From positions 682,001 through 746,000 of the forward strand of contig JBCAML010000015.1 of assembly GCA_038503075.1 (NCBI GenBank): a stretch of DNA of 64,000 nt, in the 5' to 3' direction. Under the pieces are notes generated by a model. The model worked only from the letters and a program-made list of their open reading frames with translations, ran no database searches and had not been told where the DNA came from. The first letter of the stretch is position 1, and every line of letters starts with the position of its first letter. The position numbers were made by a program, and so were the translations under genes. The stretch is from Gyromitra esculenta. Taxonomy: Eukaryota; Ascomycota; Pezizomycetes; Pezizales; Discinaceae. This document shows, one piece after another, positions 24,233 to 36,724 of this stretch.

Positions 24233-25673
24233 ATGCCTATATATCGTAACCTCACTTCACACAAACACGGAAATAAATTTTCTCGACTCCTCGATACTTT
24301 AGATACTTCTCCATACGCCTCTATGATTTACCTACCAAATATCGAACCGCTTTCATCGAAGCAAACGGCTCCTAGAAGCCGTTTTTCTGGAAGTCGTTCC
24401 AGCAACGATGGTGGTCGGCCCATGTTGGAATCCTTCAGATCCTCCAAATCTAGCCTCAAGAGCTCTAGCGAAAATTCCTTCGAAATCTCAATGACAATCG
24501 AATCTCCTCCCCTCGTCTGCTACGGCACACCGAAAGAATCCACCGGCGCTCTCCTATCCGGTCTCCTCCACCTCGAAGTACGGGAGACAGAGAACAAATT
24601 TGAAAGCCTCGTTCTAGCCTTCAACGCCGAAGTCTTCACCCGCAGACCTGTTAGCACACACTGCAAAGATTGTGCGAAAAACGTAAGTGAGCTTCACAAG
24701 TGGACACTCGTTTCGGAACCTGTCGTTCTCAAGAAGGGCATCCATACCTATCCCTTCAGTTACCTTGTACCAGGTCATCTGCCCGCTTCGAACAACAATG
24801 CCCTCAGCAAGATCTCCTACAATCTCGCAGCCGTGGCAATTTCTACTAAAGGTGACGAGATCAAATTTTTGCATCCCCTAATCATTCAGCGATCTATCTT
24901 GGCTGGAATGGATCGCCACTCTATCCGGATATTCCCTCCAACGAACCTATGCGCTAGTGTTAAGCTTCCACCCGTTGTACATCCTGGAGGAGACTTCCCG
25001 TTGGAAATAAGACTGGACGGTGTTGTTCCTAAGAAGAAGCAAACTCGATGGAGGCTTCGCAAGATTTCATGGAGGATCGACGAGTCTGCTCGTGTCATCT
25101 CTCCCGCATGTAAACCGCACAGCAACAAAGTCGGCGGGGACGGTAAGGGCATGCTTCATGATGATGTACGGACGATTGGGTCCGGGGAAATCAAATCTGG
25201 GTGGAAAAGTGACTTCGAGAGTCCTGGAGGAAAGATTGAAATGGAATTCACGGCGGGCATCCCAGCTCATGTGGAGGCTGCTTGTGATGTAGACTCGCCT
25301 TGCGGAATCACTGTATCTCATAACCTGGTTATCGAATTGATTGTTGCAGAAGAACACGTGAGTTTAACTTTCTCTTCAACACTTTTATTAGGGGTACTTT
25401 TACTAATTCACGATTTAGTGCCCAGCAACACAAACTCGTCTAATCACCCCCACCGGCGCTGCTAGAGTCTTACGAATGCAATTCCGTCTCGTCGTCTCGG
25501 ATCGGAGTGGTCTTGGGATTAGTTGGGATGAAGAATCTCCTCCCATTTACGAAAACGTTCCTGCAGCACCGCCTACCTATTTCATCGAACACGGCTCTAT
25601 CTCGGACTGGCTTCCACCAGTCTATGTTCAAGACGATGAGCAGGCATCTTTAACGATTTCTCACGAATTTTAG
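24233..25673 (+). CDS. LDB19: Alpha-arrestin, LDB19/ART1 family ubiquitin-ligase adaptor
   Basis: Two exons, 24233-25357 and 25419-25673, give 459 residues; the 61-nt intron has a GTGAGT donor. After a Ser-rich N-terminal part (1-85), an arrestin fold covers about 90-420 with LLSGLLHLEV, YPFSYLVPGHLPAS, FLHPLIIQRSI, RIFPPTNL and LPPVVHPGGDFPLE. The end carries GAARVLRMQF and GLGISWDEESPP. This set of motifs is characteristic of the fungal Ldb19/Art1 group. Alpha-arrestins recruit the Rsp5-type HECT ligase to plasma-membrane transporters so that these are ubiquitinated and endocytosed. Three PPxY motifs that WW domains bind are visible at the C-terminus: PPIY, PPTY and PPVY. I chose the first in-frame ATG (MPIYRNL); a later Met (MIYLPN) is possible. 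Regulation by phosphorylation of the Ser-rich region is inference. Confidence 0.9.
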
Positions 25674-27329
25674 TTTTTTCTTTTTTCTTCTCTTTTATTT
25701 TGGGGGGTGTTTGGGGACTACATGCGTTTTGGAGTTTTATATAGATTTTGGTTTTATTGTACAAATGTGTCTTTTCTGTTTAGGAGTGCAGACGGCCTAA
25801 GGGTTGGTTCGTTAACAAAGCTTCTATTATGTGATTACTTTCTAACGGATGAATGGATATGACTCGGGAGAATTGTATATTGACCATGCGTTTACATATT
25901 TATGCTGCTACGATTTTCATTTGTTTACGCTTTTTTTCCTTTTACTATTTCAGCACTTGGGCTGCATGAGAAAATGTGTGTGGATGGATGAGAATTTTAA
26001 AAAGTTCAGGAAGTTATGAAATTAATAGTTAACTTATCGATTGTTACGACTCGATATGGGTTGTCCTATTACTGCTATATGGCTGAATTCGCTATTCCCT
26101 GTGCGAGCTAAGAATTTAAGAAATAAGTACTGCTGGCACACTTGGTGTTGTTGCATCACGATTGGCCTGCTAATTGGTTATATCCTCATCGTCGAACGAG
26201 ATCTTATGACTCGGCAAGGCTAACTTGCATCGACTTCGATCCACCCCCTTTTATTCTTCTACCTCTAGGTGTACGTCTATCTCCAGCCGCAGTGAACAGC
26301 ATAACGTCGTTTCAAGACACTACCAATCCTTTTACGACAACCCACGACAGCAGTACCTGGCACTTTGCTGGAGAGGCGGATAGAGCCATACAAAGGTTAC
26401 CTTTTTTTTTGCCTGAGGGTACATATAACCAATCAGCATCTGCGACATCCTGGGGATACCCGTGTTCTCCACCATCGCCTGGGATGATGGAAATGGAGGG
26501 AGTGTTTGTCAGTTATTCATCTACCTGCCTGTGTCCCATCCAAGGGACGCCTAAAGCTACGAATATACATCCCCCCGGGAACTAAGGGTGAGGGGGGGAA
26601 ATCTGGATGTCTCCCGTCTCTCCCGTCTCTCCCTCTTTTTTTTTTTTTTAGCGGGCTGGTATATCCGGATGCTTATGTCTAGATGTTAGCGGATCATATC
26701 TAGTGATGCAGGTGGTGAGTTTTTATCACTCCTCCTTGCTTGTGGTGGTGGTGGTATCTAATTGTTTCCGAGCCCATCCAACTTCATATGATAGGAGACC
26801 GAAGGCTCCTGCTGTAGTAGCTGACTACTTTCTTCTGGCAGATATTGTATTTACTCCTTCGCGTGCAACTGTCTTGACCTAGACAGTAATAGGAGATGCT
26901 GAATAATCTGTTCGTATCGACATAGCCAACGTCTAAACATCCACTCCATACATCAAATACTCATGTACCTGGGTAATTGCTGACCCGTAAAGATACCCAT
27001 TACTCAAGATTAGACATACCTACTAAGCGAAAGAAAGATTCGTTATCCACCTTCGAGTGACATCTAATGACCGATTTTCGGCTCATTTATTATTCCATTA
27101 GGCATTTCACATATATTAAATTGACTATCACATGATTTAGTTCATACATGTATTACTGGGGTCAAGAGAGGTCTTGGCTTTTCGTTTCAGAAATAATAGA
27201 AACTTGAACCCCCCTTCTAAACACATCTTCGAGATAAATTGTGAATTTATTCTAACTCATGGGTTAAATTTTGCTTATGTCTATACATTGTATGTCTCAA
27301 GCCATATAGAAATTTTAATATGCCATAAT
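25674..27329. other. Convergent intergenic spacer
   Basis: The arrestin gene and MIP1 converge on this 1.66-kb stretch, which therefore holds two 3' flanks. It has T-rich tracts, a TACATGTA palindrome at 27145 and no supported gene. Confidence 0.6.
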
Positions 27330-30300
27330 CTACTCTTTCCGAACAGCTCTCAACCTCTGATAACGCTCCTTCTCCGGTTTATCGCCATCTTTACCTTCGT
27401 CATCGTCGTCGTCATCGTCGTCGTCACCCTCATCGTCCTCCTTTGCTTTCTCCTGCTTTTTCGTTCCCTTCCCACCCTTCTTCTTTTCCTTCTTTCCCTT
27501 CTTCTCCTTCTTCTCTGCCTTTTTCTCTTTTTTCTCTGCCTTTAAGGTCTCCTTCTCCTTCTTTGTCTCCTCTTTCACAATCTCCTTCAGCTCAGCGTCA
27601 TCCGCCGTGATCTGCGCTTTCATAAATACTACGCTCGGATTCCCCTCCTTCGCCATCACCGGCTCTCGTGGCGTATATTCCCATTTTTCCAAATTGATCT
27701 CTCCCTCATTTGGGACGATACTGGGATCTAGGAACGACTCGGCTCCCTTTCCAATGATAGCATTAATATCGAGTGACTCTCCGCTTGGAATAACGGTAGG
27801 GTGTGACGGTGTGACGCATGTCATGTCCACCTCTTTCCTCAATACATGGTCGATGTCTATCTGCGAAAAGTAGGCCACTGATTGCGGGAGATCATCGATC
27901 CCCATCTGCTGGCTAAACATGGAACGCGTCCATAAATTCGAAACCTGAAGCGCCATGGCCACTCTATACTTATCCTCCTGCTTCACCAGGTACCGGAGTT
28001 CATCGTGCACGGTGATCGCCAGCCTCGCATCAAGGTTGTAACGCCGTATCAAATAGTCCATGCTCACGATCAGTAAATGTAGGTAATCCACTCCTGAACT
28101 CTGAATCGCCCAGTTGATCCGAGTCGGCATGAGCCCACTACTATTTAAATATTTTTTCATCAACGCCTCCGTAATCCCCGCGCCCAGCACGGGGGTTCTC
28201 GGCGCCTCCTGTGCTGCGAGTTCCTCCAGCTTGTTGAATACGAAGCTCTCTGTGCCGCCGCGCCAGAAGGGACGATCTCGGATCTTCTTCCTGGAGGTGC
28301 GACGACCTTTCGTCTCCTTGTAGAGGTCTTCTGCGATCTTCTGCGCTGCTTCGAGGGATAGCGTAGGGCTGAACTGCCGTAGCATCATGGTTGCGAACTT
28401 GACGCCTGCACCATAGATGCGACCGTAGTTGAACACCTTTGCGCTGTCCCTTGAAATACCGAGGATATCTGCTGTCTTCGAGTGCAGATCTGTCTTTGCG
28501 GCTTTGGTCCCCTCGAGGTTCATAAATCCGACTGCGTTCCCGCCGTGGAGCTGGAACTGCGAATCACCAATCAAACTAGCGATCCAGAGCTCCTCGCTGT
28601 CGACGTCTGCTCCAACGAATACGTACCCTGGGGGGGCAGTGACCATAGCCTTTAGCTCTGAACCAACACGATTCGGTTTGGGATTGGAGGCGGTGAGCCA
28701 GGTCCGCTCGGTTGCGCGGCGGGTGACGGTACCCATGGGAACAACCCGGGGAAGGATAAGCCCCACCTGAGTATCCTCAACCGATCCGATACCAATGTCG
28801 GTCTCATTGGCCCAGACTACCATTTGACTCATGATGCGCTCCCGCGCAGAGATCCAGTATGAGCACGCTGCGGTCATACTCAGTGCCTCCTTAGCAAGCT
28901 CATATTCGGACGACAGCGTCCCATCATCGAAGTACTTTTGATATGCCTTTTTGAACGGGGTGGTGCAGCGATTTGTAGCTGCATCTAAGCGTGGGAGGCT
29001 GAAGTAAACACCACTATCGTCGTTCGCAATTTGCTCATTTTGCTCATTGGTCATATCACACCTCACCATAGAGCTATCTTCATACTTCCAGTCCTCCTCT
29101 GCAGGCACTCTAAACGTCCAACCGTTCTCGATGCTCCAAACTAGCGGGTATCCGTCCCACGTGAGCTTTAGAAGAAGCGGAACAATCCTCATGCGAACGG
29201 TAATAACAAGCTTGGACTCGGCTGATGGGAAGAGGTCTCTGTACCACTGAGGCATTCCAGGAAGTTTACGGACACGACCGTTGACTTCTTGACCTGACCA
29301 GTCAAGCTGCCGAAGCCATGGACTGGCCATATAGATTTCTGGCTGATCTTTTAGCTCCAACGCTTCGTCGGCGAGCTTGACCAAGGCTGTTTGGATATTA
29401 TCAGATAGCTTGAGATACACAGCCTCGGCAGACTGGATGTAGGTCTCCCAGGAGCGATTCACTGGCAACGCTCCAGCAGAGATGTGTCGTAGTGCCGCGA
29501 AGGATACTGGGTGCGGACAAGTCACCAGGAATGCTGGGAGAACTTTCTTATATACCTCATGTGTAACAACTACGTCCTTTGCACAGTAGCTTAGCAGCTG
29601 CTGTAACTGCTGCAGCACGCCTTCTGGTTGCAGTGTGCCGAATTCATTACGAATGGTCTTGTCGACTTCAATATTGCAGTGAAACTTCGCAACGTCTTTT
29701 AGACTGTTTAGCGCGCCCCTCCCCGTCCACCGAAGTTCATCTTTCTCCCCTTGCTGAAAGTGTTCCAACATGCCCTCCAGAGTTCCATCTGTACTTGTAT
29801 TACCAGTATCATCGAGTACCTCCTTCTCCTTCTTAAAGCGCAGCCACTCGGGTTTCTGGCGGGAAGCCATACCGTTAACGGCAGCATGAAGAGACATTGT
29901 ATCGATATACGCGTTCTTCGTCTGCTTGATATGGTATTCCTCCTTCACGCGGGCCCTATCATAGCCCACGTTGTGGCCCACGACAATACACGGTTTGCCG
30001 CGATCGTTAAGCGGAATCAAATGCCGATCGTTTTTATCTCCTAGGATCCATGGTGAGATCCAAGCGTACCATGCATTCGGCGAGACTGCACACGCCATGC
30101 ACGGAAATTCGGTGATTTTGTACAGCACCTCAATGTCGAACACTAGCATCTCCTCGTTGGGCGCATCCACTGCCTCTGGGGGTCGTCCGTCGTGGTGGTA
30201 TTTGGTCCATCCGCCTTGCTGAACCCATTCCTTTGGCATTGGGGGGATTTTGGCGGCGGCAAATTCGCGCGCGAGTCGGAGGTATGGGTCTGAGGTGGCC

Positions 30301-30777
30301 ATGCCGAGTTTGTAGAAATGCTCATCGAGGGTTTTGCCATTGAGGGCGGGGAGGTCGATTGAGATCGAAGATGCGCGAGAATTGGCTTTTCCAAGGAGGC
30401 CATGACGTGCGAGGTGGGATTGGGAGAGGTTTACTAGCTCCGGAGGCGGAGGGTGAGATGGAGGGAAGAGTTGTTCGCGGACGTGATCGGGGACTTGCTG
30501 GACGCCAAGTTCGTTGAAGCGAGGTTTGGTGGATGCTTTTTCAACATAAAAAAAACCAGAAAAAAATTAGATGATGGCTTATTTATGGTTGAGATGGAAT
30601 TGAAGACAAACATTCAGTATCTCCAGAGCCATCCGTTGGGGCCACTTTTGGGTCGTTGGTGAAGTTTCGGGACCATGTCCGCAGGTAAGGATACGACAAT
30701 GGTCTCGCAATTACATTGTGAGGCTTCGAGTGCACAATTGAGCGAGCACAGAACCGTAGACGCACTGAAGGAATCAT
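27330..30777 (-). CDS. MIP1: Mitochondrial DNA polymerase gamma catalytic subunit
   Basis: Two exons, 30777-30612 and 30535-27330, give 1123 residues. The first exon encodes an Arg/Ser-rich, acid-poor leader (MIPSVRLRFCARSIV) typical of a mitochondrial targeting sequence. The 76-nt intron (donor GTTTGT) restores the conserved STKPRFNELGVQQVP. The exonuclease motifs are intact: DIE near 189-191, VVGHNVGYDRAR near 241-251 and YCAKD ending near 376. Polymerase motifs are A (VGADVDSEELWIASL, near 697-711), B (RDSAKVFNYGRIYGAG, near 751-766) and C (HDE at 899-901). It replicates and proofreads mitochondrial DNA in the matrix. Like other fungal Mip1 proteins it has a C-terminal extension, here strongly Lys/Glu-rich and then a run of nine aspartates. 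Length lies between typical bacterial-like and yeast (1254) polymerases. The intron acceptor follows an A-run and is the least certain point. Confidence 0.95.
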
Positions 30778-32548
30778 TGCTCAGGAGTAGAAAGCCAAAT
30801 CTCGGTGATTGTGGGGGATATTTAACAGAGTTATGATGTCAGTGGCGTGGTTTGCATGCTGATGCTTTGCCCACCTGCGTTAAACAGCGCCAAGAGTCGG
30901 TGGGATTAGCAAACTCAGCCAAGATGGGAACTGCAGTCGAATTGACATTTGTGGGCTGCTGTGTTTGATTCCGGCCTAGGTATGCATCCACACCGCTTGG
31001 CAGCACAAACTCTAGTTGCGAGCCTCATGGTGGGGTGAGCTGCTTTTGCGTTTTCATTTCCTCTCCTGTCCTCTGCCCCAGCATTTCCCTCGCTGCATTC
31101 AGCCATCAGCCCTACTTTGCCACATTCAGCTGCAAGATTGGAGTGATCTGTGCGAGATCACTAGCAAGCTGGTGGCATAACTACATGCATACTAATGCTA
31201 CCTGAAAGTTGCTGTGTTACTCTGGCAGCCATTGAAAATAAGCACCGCGGCGGAAATCATGCCACATGGGCCATTCGCTTGTCCATCAGCACGCCTTGAA
31301 AAGGGATCGATTTAAGCTGTACCACGCTGTACGGCAGCAAGTACGTGATGGCATTGCTATGGGGGGGCAAGAGATGGAATGGCACATTTATAGAGCCTTC
31401 TGAAAGGATGGAGTCATGGGCCTCTACGACCCAAGCTTTGGTTTTGAAGGAGTTGAGTGTGAGAATGACATGGTGGGTGATAGGCTGTTTGAGCAGTTGA
31501 TGGATGAGATGGGAGAGCATACAAGAAATTTTATTGGTCTTTATGATGAGATGAAAAGAGCTTGGATGGAAGATGAGGATTGCGAAGTAGGGTGGTTTTA
31601 GATGGGAGGCGTTAGTTGGGAAGGGCAGGGTTGGTTGGACGAGTGTTGGAAGGTGGAGCTCTTCCATTGAAGTACGGGAAGCACTAGCGTTCACTGGGGG
31701 GGCTGTAGGATGCATTGATCAAAAGCAGTGATTTCGAGTTTCGTCAATAAGAGAAATCATGCATCCTCACCCGCGATTTGCCGAGACATCAAGGGTAGGA
31801 TAGACACCTTATAGGATGGGATCGTCGTATGTACTTGTGCTCTGGAATAAGTACCTGAAAACAAGTGTGAGACTTTGGCCAACCGTATTTTGAAGTGCTG
31901 CTGCGGGACGAATTAAAAAACGTTGCCACCAAAAGGCATTTCCAGGCACTTATCCCGGAGCACGAGCAGATATCTGGCTGACTTCGCCTGCTACGTTTTA
32001 CGGCAGCTGTATCTCATCGGTGACGTTATCGATGGGCAAGCAGATCCATCCGGCTATTTGATGTCAACGCTGGATAATACACGCACTGTCTAGATGTGGT
32101 TGTGTTTGCGAGGACATTTGGGAGCTCCAGAGGGGCAATGATGCCCCGCGGTCCCTGATAACACGACTCTATTTGAGCCTCAAGCGCTATGGCCAGCGAT
32201 CGCCCGCTATCTGTATTTCCCACGTGACATGATCTGCGGCAGCCAACCAGCTCGGAGCTGCGCGAATGGATGGGCTGTGGACAGCGGGGTGCTCTTGGGC
32301 GCGGAGGGCCAATGGACCAGCACGAAAACACGAGGCCCCTCCCTTCCGGTTGATGCTCGCTGACACCTGCAAAAAAAAAAGGCTTGGCTCCCGTGGTGGT
32401 CGGGGATTGCTTCAGTTGAGGCAGGAACAAGGGCCAGACGCGACCACCGACGTCCTCCTGACCACTGTGGATCTCTCTCCTCTCTCGTCTCCTCTCCCCT
32501 CCTCCCACCCCCCTCACCATCCATCTCTCCTCCCCCCATCTTCACGCC
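30778..32548. other. Divergent intergenic spacer between MIP1 and RING gene
   Basis: Both flanking genes start at the edges, so the 1.77-kb stretch contains two promoters. The last ~60 bases before the RING gene are C/T-rich. Opposed open frames at 31257-31715 (minus) and 31416-31601 (plus) have no recognisable domain and I do not call them genes. Confidence 0.55.
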
Positions 32549-33361
32549 ATGTCAGTCTATCACCGTCCACAACAAAACTCACCATACCGCGTTACCCGTC
32601 CCCCCAGCATGCCATCAGCCATGCAAACCCGTTCCTCCATCGCCCGCTCCACCCTCTCCCCCGACAGCGCCCGCATGGCCCGTCGTTCGACCCGCCCTCT
32701 CGATCGCACCGTTTCGCCAGACTACACCCTCCAATCCTCCGCCCGCCCCCGTCTCAGCAGATCCCGTACCGCCAACTCAAGCGCCCGCATAGCTGCGCAA
32801 TCGCTCATAGATCTGACTGAATCCTCCCCCATCAGACACCAATCACCCCATAATCCACACCCCTCGTCAGGGCAGGGAGATGACTGGCATCATCACGTGA
32901 AACGCCGACGGACGTCGCCCCCTAACCAGCTTATCCCAGAGGTTGACTTGACGGAGAATGATGAGGAGATTGCGAGGCGGAAGGCGAGGGAGGAACTACT
33001 GAAAACGCAGCAAGCGGCGAGGAAGGATGAGAAAAGGAAGGTGGCTGGATTCACGTGTGTTATTTGTATGGAGGATGAGCCAACGGATTTGGCGGTTACC
33101 CCTTGTGGTATTACTCCCCCCTCCTGCAATAAGGACAGTGTTATTGGGGGACTTGTGGGTTTGGAAGATTCTGATGTTGGATGCACAGGTCATATGTTTT
33201 GCCATCTCTGCCTTCACGGTGCTATCAAAGCTTCTGCGTCCCCTGCTAACAAGCTTCATGGGCGATGTCCCGTCTGTCGTGGTAAGGTTTCACTTAGAGA
33301 TGTGATACCGATGGAATTCAAGATTATGTCCAAGTCACAAGGAAAGCAAAAAGCAGTATAG
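32549..33361 (+). CDS. RING-finger protein with SUMO-interacting-like motifs (Slx8-like ubiquitin ligase)
   Basis: Two exons, 32549-33107 and 33189-33361, give 243 residues. The intron 33108-33188 is 81 nt, so the frame also reads straight through it; it must be removed to join PCG to HMFCHLC and complete the RING. The spliced C3HC4 RING reads CVICMEDEP, LAVTPCGHMFCHLCL and RCPVCR. The N-terminal ~110 residues are Ser/Arg/Pro-rich and contain LIDLTESS and EVDLTEND, hydrophobic-acidic motifs of the kind that bind SUMO. This arrangement matches SUMO-targeted ubiquitin ligases of the Slx8/RNF4 type, nuclear enzymes that ubiquitinate sumoylated proteins during DNA repair. The Slx8 assignment is inference from architecture; other small nuclear RING proteins share it. 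The first ATG lies right after a pyrimidine-rich leader. Confidence 0.82.
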   Translation: MSVYHRPQQNSPYRVTRPPSMPSAMQTRSSIARSTLSPDSARMARRSTRPLDRTVSPDYTLQSSARPRLSRSRTANSSARIAAQSLIDLTESSPIRHQSPHNPHPSSGQGDDWHHHVKRRRTSPPNQLIPEVDLTENDEEIARRKAREELLKTQQAARKDEKRKVAGFTCVICMEDEPTDLAVTPCGITPPSCNKDSVIGGLVGLEDSDVGCTGHMFCHLCLHGAIKASASPANKLHGRCPVCRGKVSLRDVIPMEFKIMSKSQGKQKAV

Positions 33362-34930
33362 AGGGTATTCAATACAAGGAATCGAGACGCCTTCCGTTTC
33401 TAGGTCATGGTGTAGGAGTTCTGGATTTGGGAATCGGTTTAGGGATTGAACAACCTCCTCCATGCAAGTTTTTCTACGTTGCTTGCTATTGTCTCGCAGA
33501 TAGAGGAAACTTAGGGAGGGTGGAATTTCCGGCGTCTTGTTTTTTTTATTCATTTCGACTGATGGGCTTGTTGACTGGGTTGGGTTGATACAGGATCAGG
33601 GCATGGTTAAAGCGGAGTTTTTTTTCTCGCTCTTAGTATTTCTAACTGGATATTTCTTACTCTAGTGTGGGCGACTTAAAGTTGCGTCCATGAGATTCAT
33701 CATATTATTTTTATTTGTTTATTAATTGGATAGTTCATGGATTTCTGGTATTGAGTTTTGCTGGGGTAATGTTTTTTCTCTTTTTTTCTTGTCCTGGCCG
33801 ATACGAAAGTGGGGGGATCTACAGTATAGCTATTTTAACATAGGCACGGTTGGGACTGGAGCCGGTTTTTGCTATAGTGGAGCTTCCGTTTGGTGTCGCA
33901 GCTGTCGTCCACCCCAGCCTTGGTGCGAGTGCGCACCGCTTTAGCTCGATCGATCGATTTGTCGTTTTCGCGCCTGACGTAATGTCTTCGTGTACTCGTG
34001 CGCATGAAGTGACAAAGACGCCTTAGGGAATATATATAATGAAGTCAGATGGTCTTGACTTGAATGTGGATGCGATACAGGTATCGAGGAGGGAAAGCAG
34101 GCTGCTATGGAGCCTTATTCGAGATCACGATATCTCACTCGTCGCATTTCAAAACTGGCCTGAGCGGACTGCGTGTGTACGCGTACTGCTGCAGAGAAGA
34201 TGAGAGGAGGGAGACTCGAGGGTCAGGCTTGCTCCAAATCTCACATACCTAATTTAGCTGTGCACCAGTTTACAGAGACAAGGCTACACGAGAGCAAGAG
34301 GTAGTAAATACGTACATAAACGCGTGTATTGTTTCGCTAGACTTCTTTAATTAATCGTGCTTCGGTCGGCCAAGGATATAATATTCGTTAAGGCTTGTAT
34401 ATCGAGAGAGAGTTCTATGACAAAGTAGAGCAGGCTACCGTCGTTATTGGAGTTAATGGGCGCCTTGTTTGTGCACTTTCAAATAGGTATCCTACTGAGC
34501 TGGCTGCTACGCACCGCTGGGACTTGATTGAGTATATAGTTGGTCGATCGTCTGGTGCGAAGTAAGTGGGGCTTGGACAGACTCGATCGCTGATTACAAG
34601 AGGAGACACAGGAGACACAGGATCGCTATTCTATATACATACGATCACACGACATCTCAAAGCCCTGGCTAGATGTGGTCTATGACGGCTTCTGCTTGGT
34701 GTTTATCTAGGCTGAACAAATAATACCAAGTGGTAACAGTCGCTAGGGGGCAACTATATATCCCTGTGCTACCGGCCCCACCACCTTCTTGTTTTCGCGT
34801 ACCATTGCCTGGGGGCTAGCTGGACGTTCTAGTCGAATAAATAAAAAAGAGTAAGAGGAACAAATTATCTATACGGAATAACTAATTAATTAAGAAATTT
34901 TTATAGTTTAGATCTCAGGAATGGCTGTAG
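33362..34930. other. Convergent intergenic spacer
   Basis: This 1.57-kb spacer receives the 3' ends of the RING gene and of tandem-family copy 1. I see no gene. No further family copy is recognisable where the 1.75-kb period would place one. Confidence 0.55.
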
Positions 34931-36062
34931 CTAAGTCCCCTCAATGTGCTCTGCCAAGCACTTCAAAAGCCCGCGCATAGAGCTTTTTATCTCTTGTCTC
35001 ATCATCCGTTGATACGGATCGGTAGGATCTAGGGATTCCAGCTTCGGTGTTGTAGTCGTATCGGAGCCGCCATCACTGACAACTGAGGTGCCGGGGGTGA
35101 ATAAGCTTTCTGAGCCGGTGGATACGGGGTGTTCAAAAATATTGCCGTCATTTGAACCCTGCGATTCCGACTGGTTGGACAACCATTGTACGCTGGAGCG
35201 TGTTATCTTTTCGAGAAGCTTATTGTCGGTGTCTGGGGCTTTGGTTTTATGATTTCTGGTATCGAGGCTGCTTAGGTGAGGTGTTATGTTTGTATTTGTG
35301 CTCGGTTTCTTTGCATCGTCCCTTTTTGGCCCTTCTGTTTCAATCCTCCTTCGCAAATTGGCCGCCATGTCTTCCTTTGGGATGCCCTTCAGATCCTCCC
35401 GTACCGCCTCCTTTACCGTGCTCGTATAGCCCGACAATATCTCCTCAGCTGACCTTTGCGCCATCTCCCTTACCACACTCTCCAAGCCCGGCCATTTCTT
35501 CTCAATTGACATACGTACTTCCTCCCTCTTCCTCTCCGGGTCTGTTTCTACGGACTCTGCTTGCACTTCCTCCGTCTCCGTCTCGGTATATTTATTTGTT
35601 ACTGTTGTTATCTGAGGATAACTTAGTATGATGGGTTGTACCACCCCTTTAGCCAGGACCGGAACATCAACGGCAACGTTGGGTTCGGCAGGAATGGCCG
35701 ATTTAATAATATGGTATATTTTATCGGAACCAACTTTTAAAACCCTGCCGAGCATCTCCCCAACTTGCATATATAGATCCTGGTATACAGTCAAGGCGAA
35801 TTCTTGACCAGTGTAGCTCCCTATTGCGTATGAAGTTTTGACAAGGATCAACTCATTAATGTCTTGTTGCGCTAGCGATCGAAGAGAGCATGCATTCGGC
35901 ACAATAAAACCGTGCCAACAACCTTTGCCGGGAAAAGTGATAATTCTGACTTTCTGGTTGAAAAGCCATTGACAGTTATCTGGAGGATGGTTAGAGATGC
36001 TAAGCACATATCGATAGCCGGTGGAGTTAAGGCTTACCTAATAGCTGCTGGTGAATATCCAT
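34931..36062 (-). CDS. Tandem novel family, copy 1 (unknown function, complete)
   Basis: Two exons, 36062-36038 (25 nt, MDIHQQLL) and 35979-34931, give 357 residues; the intron is 58 nt, phase 1. I do not recognise the family. The N-terminal ~105 residues are conserved with the three downstream-numbered copies: NCQWLFNQKVRIITF, WHGFIVPNACSL, DINELILVKTS, then a helical part (ALTVYQDLYMQVGEMLGRVL) ending at SAIPAE. The middle ~170 residues are acidic/basic and mostly helical or disordered (ETETEEVQ, then REMAQRSAEEIL). The C-terminus has a Thr/Ser-rich LFTPGTSVVSD and a conserved helix, RGLLKCLAEHIEGT. No signal peptide, membrane segment or catalytic motif is visible. It is the first of four head-to-tail copies and is intact, so it is probably expressed. 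Confidence 0.8.
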
Positions 36063-36724
36063 TGTTTGAGGTGGATACTTTAGAGGGGTTTACGGTTTTG
36101 TCGGAGTAGAGAGTAGGAGAGCAATAGTGCTTTTCGTCGTGATATAGGTAGATACCGATGGTGGAATGGGGGTTAGCTATATAACTAAGCATCCCCGCTT
36201 TAATGCCCCTGTTTCTTTTATCGTGTGTGTGCGTGTGCGTGCATGCATACATACATGCATATGGCTTAGTGCCCTAAATAAAATGATACAATTTTTTGCT
36301 CCCGTAGGGTCATGCTCAGCCCACAGGACAGGATCCTAAGCCTACGCGTACGTGAATGATGAATCTGCTGGATCCTACATAAAGGCATATCCGATTGACC
36401 CTAACCCCTAAGTATTTACCGGCCTGGAGACATAGGAATCTCTGATACTACAATGTCCTAAAAACAAGACTATTTTATGAGGGGTGCTTATTGTAGCTAC
36501 CAGTATGGACACTCATGCAGTATGTTCAGTGCTTCTATCTCTCATTATAACAATCACATAAAATCACTCGATAGACCCGAACTTTGATGTTAGTTATACA
36601 CTAGAGATTGCGTACCGGTATATACTAAATACGTATCACCTAAATAAAACAGTAGCTAAAGTTGGATGTTTAATGTATCATCCATAGCCAAAGAAATTTC
36701 TGGAGTAAGTCATGCAAGTGCTTT
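36063..36724. other. Spacer between copies 1 and 2 of the tandem family
   Basis: The 662-bp spacer includes the copy 1 promoter and a GT-rich then CATA-rich simple stretch at 36222-36262. No gene is seen. Confidence 0.6.
36222..36262. repeat. GT-rich and CATG/CATA simple-sequence stretch
   Basis: Imperfect GTGTGC units pass into GCATGCATACATACATGCATA. It lies upstream of copy 1 of the tandem family. Confidence 0.75.

Noticed and set aside
31257..31715. Opposed open frames (152 codons minus, 61 codons plus)
   Set aside because: Neither has a recognisable motif; one is likely the shadow of the other and both may be chance.
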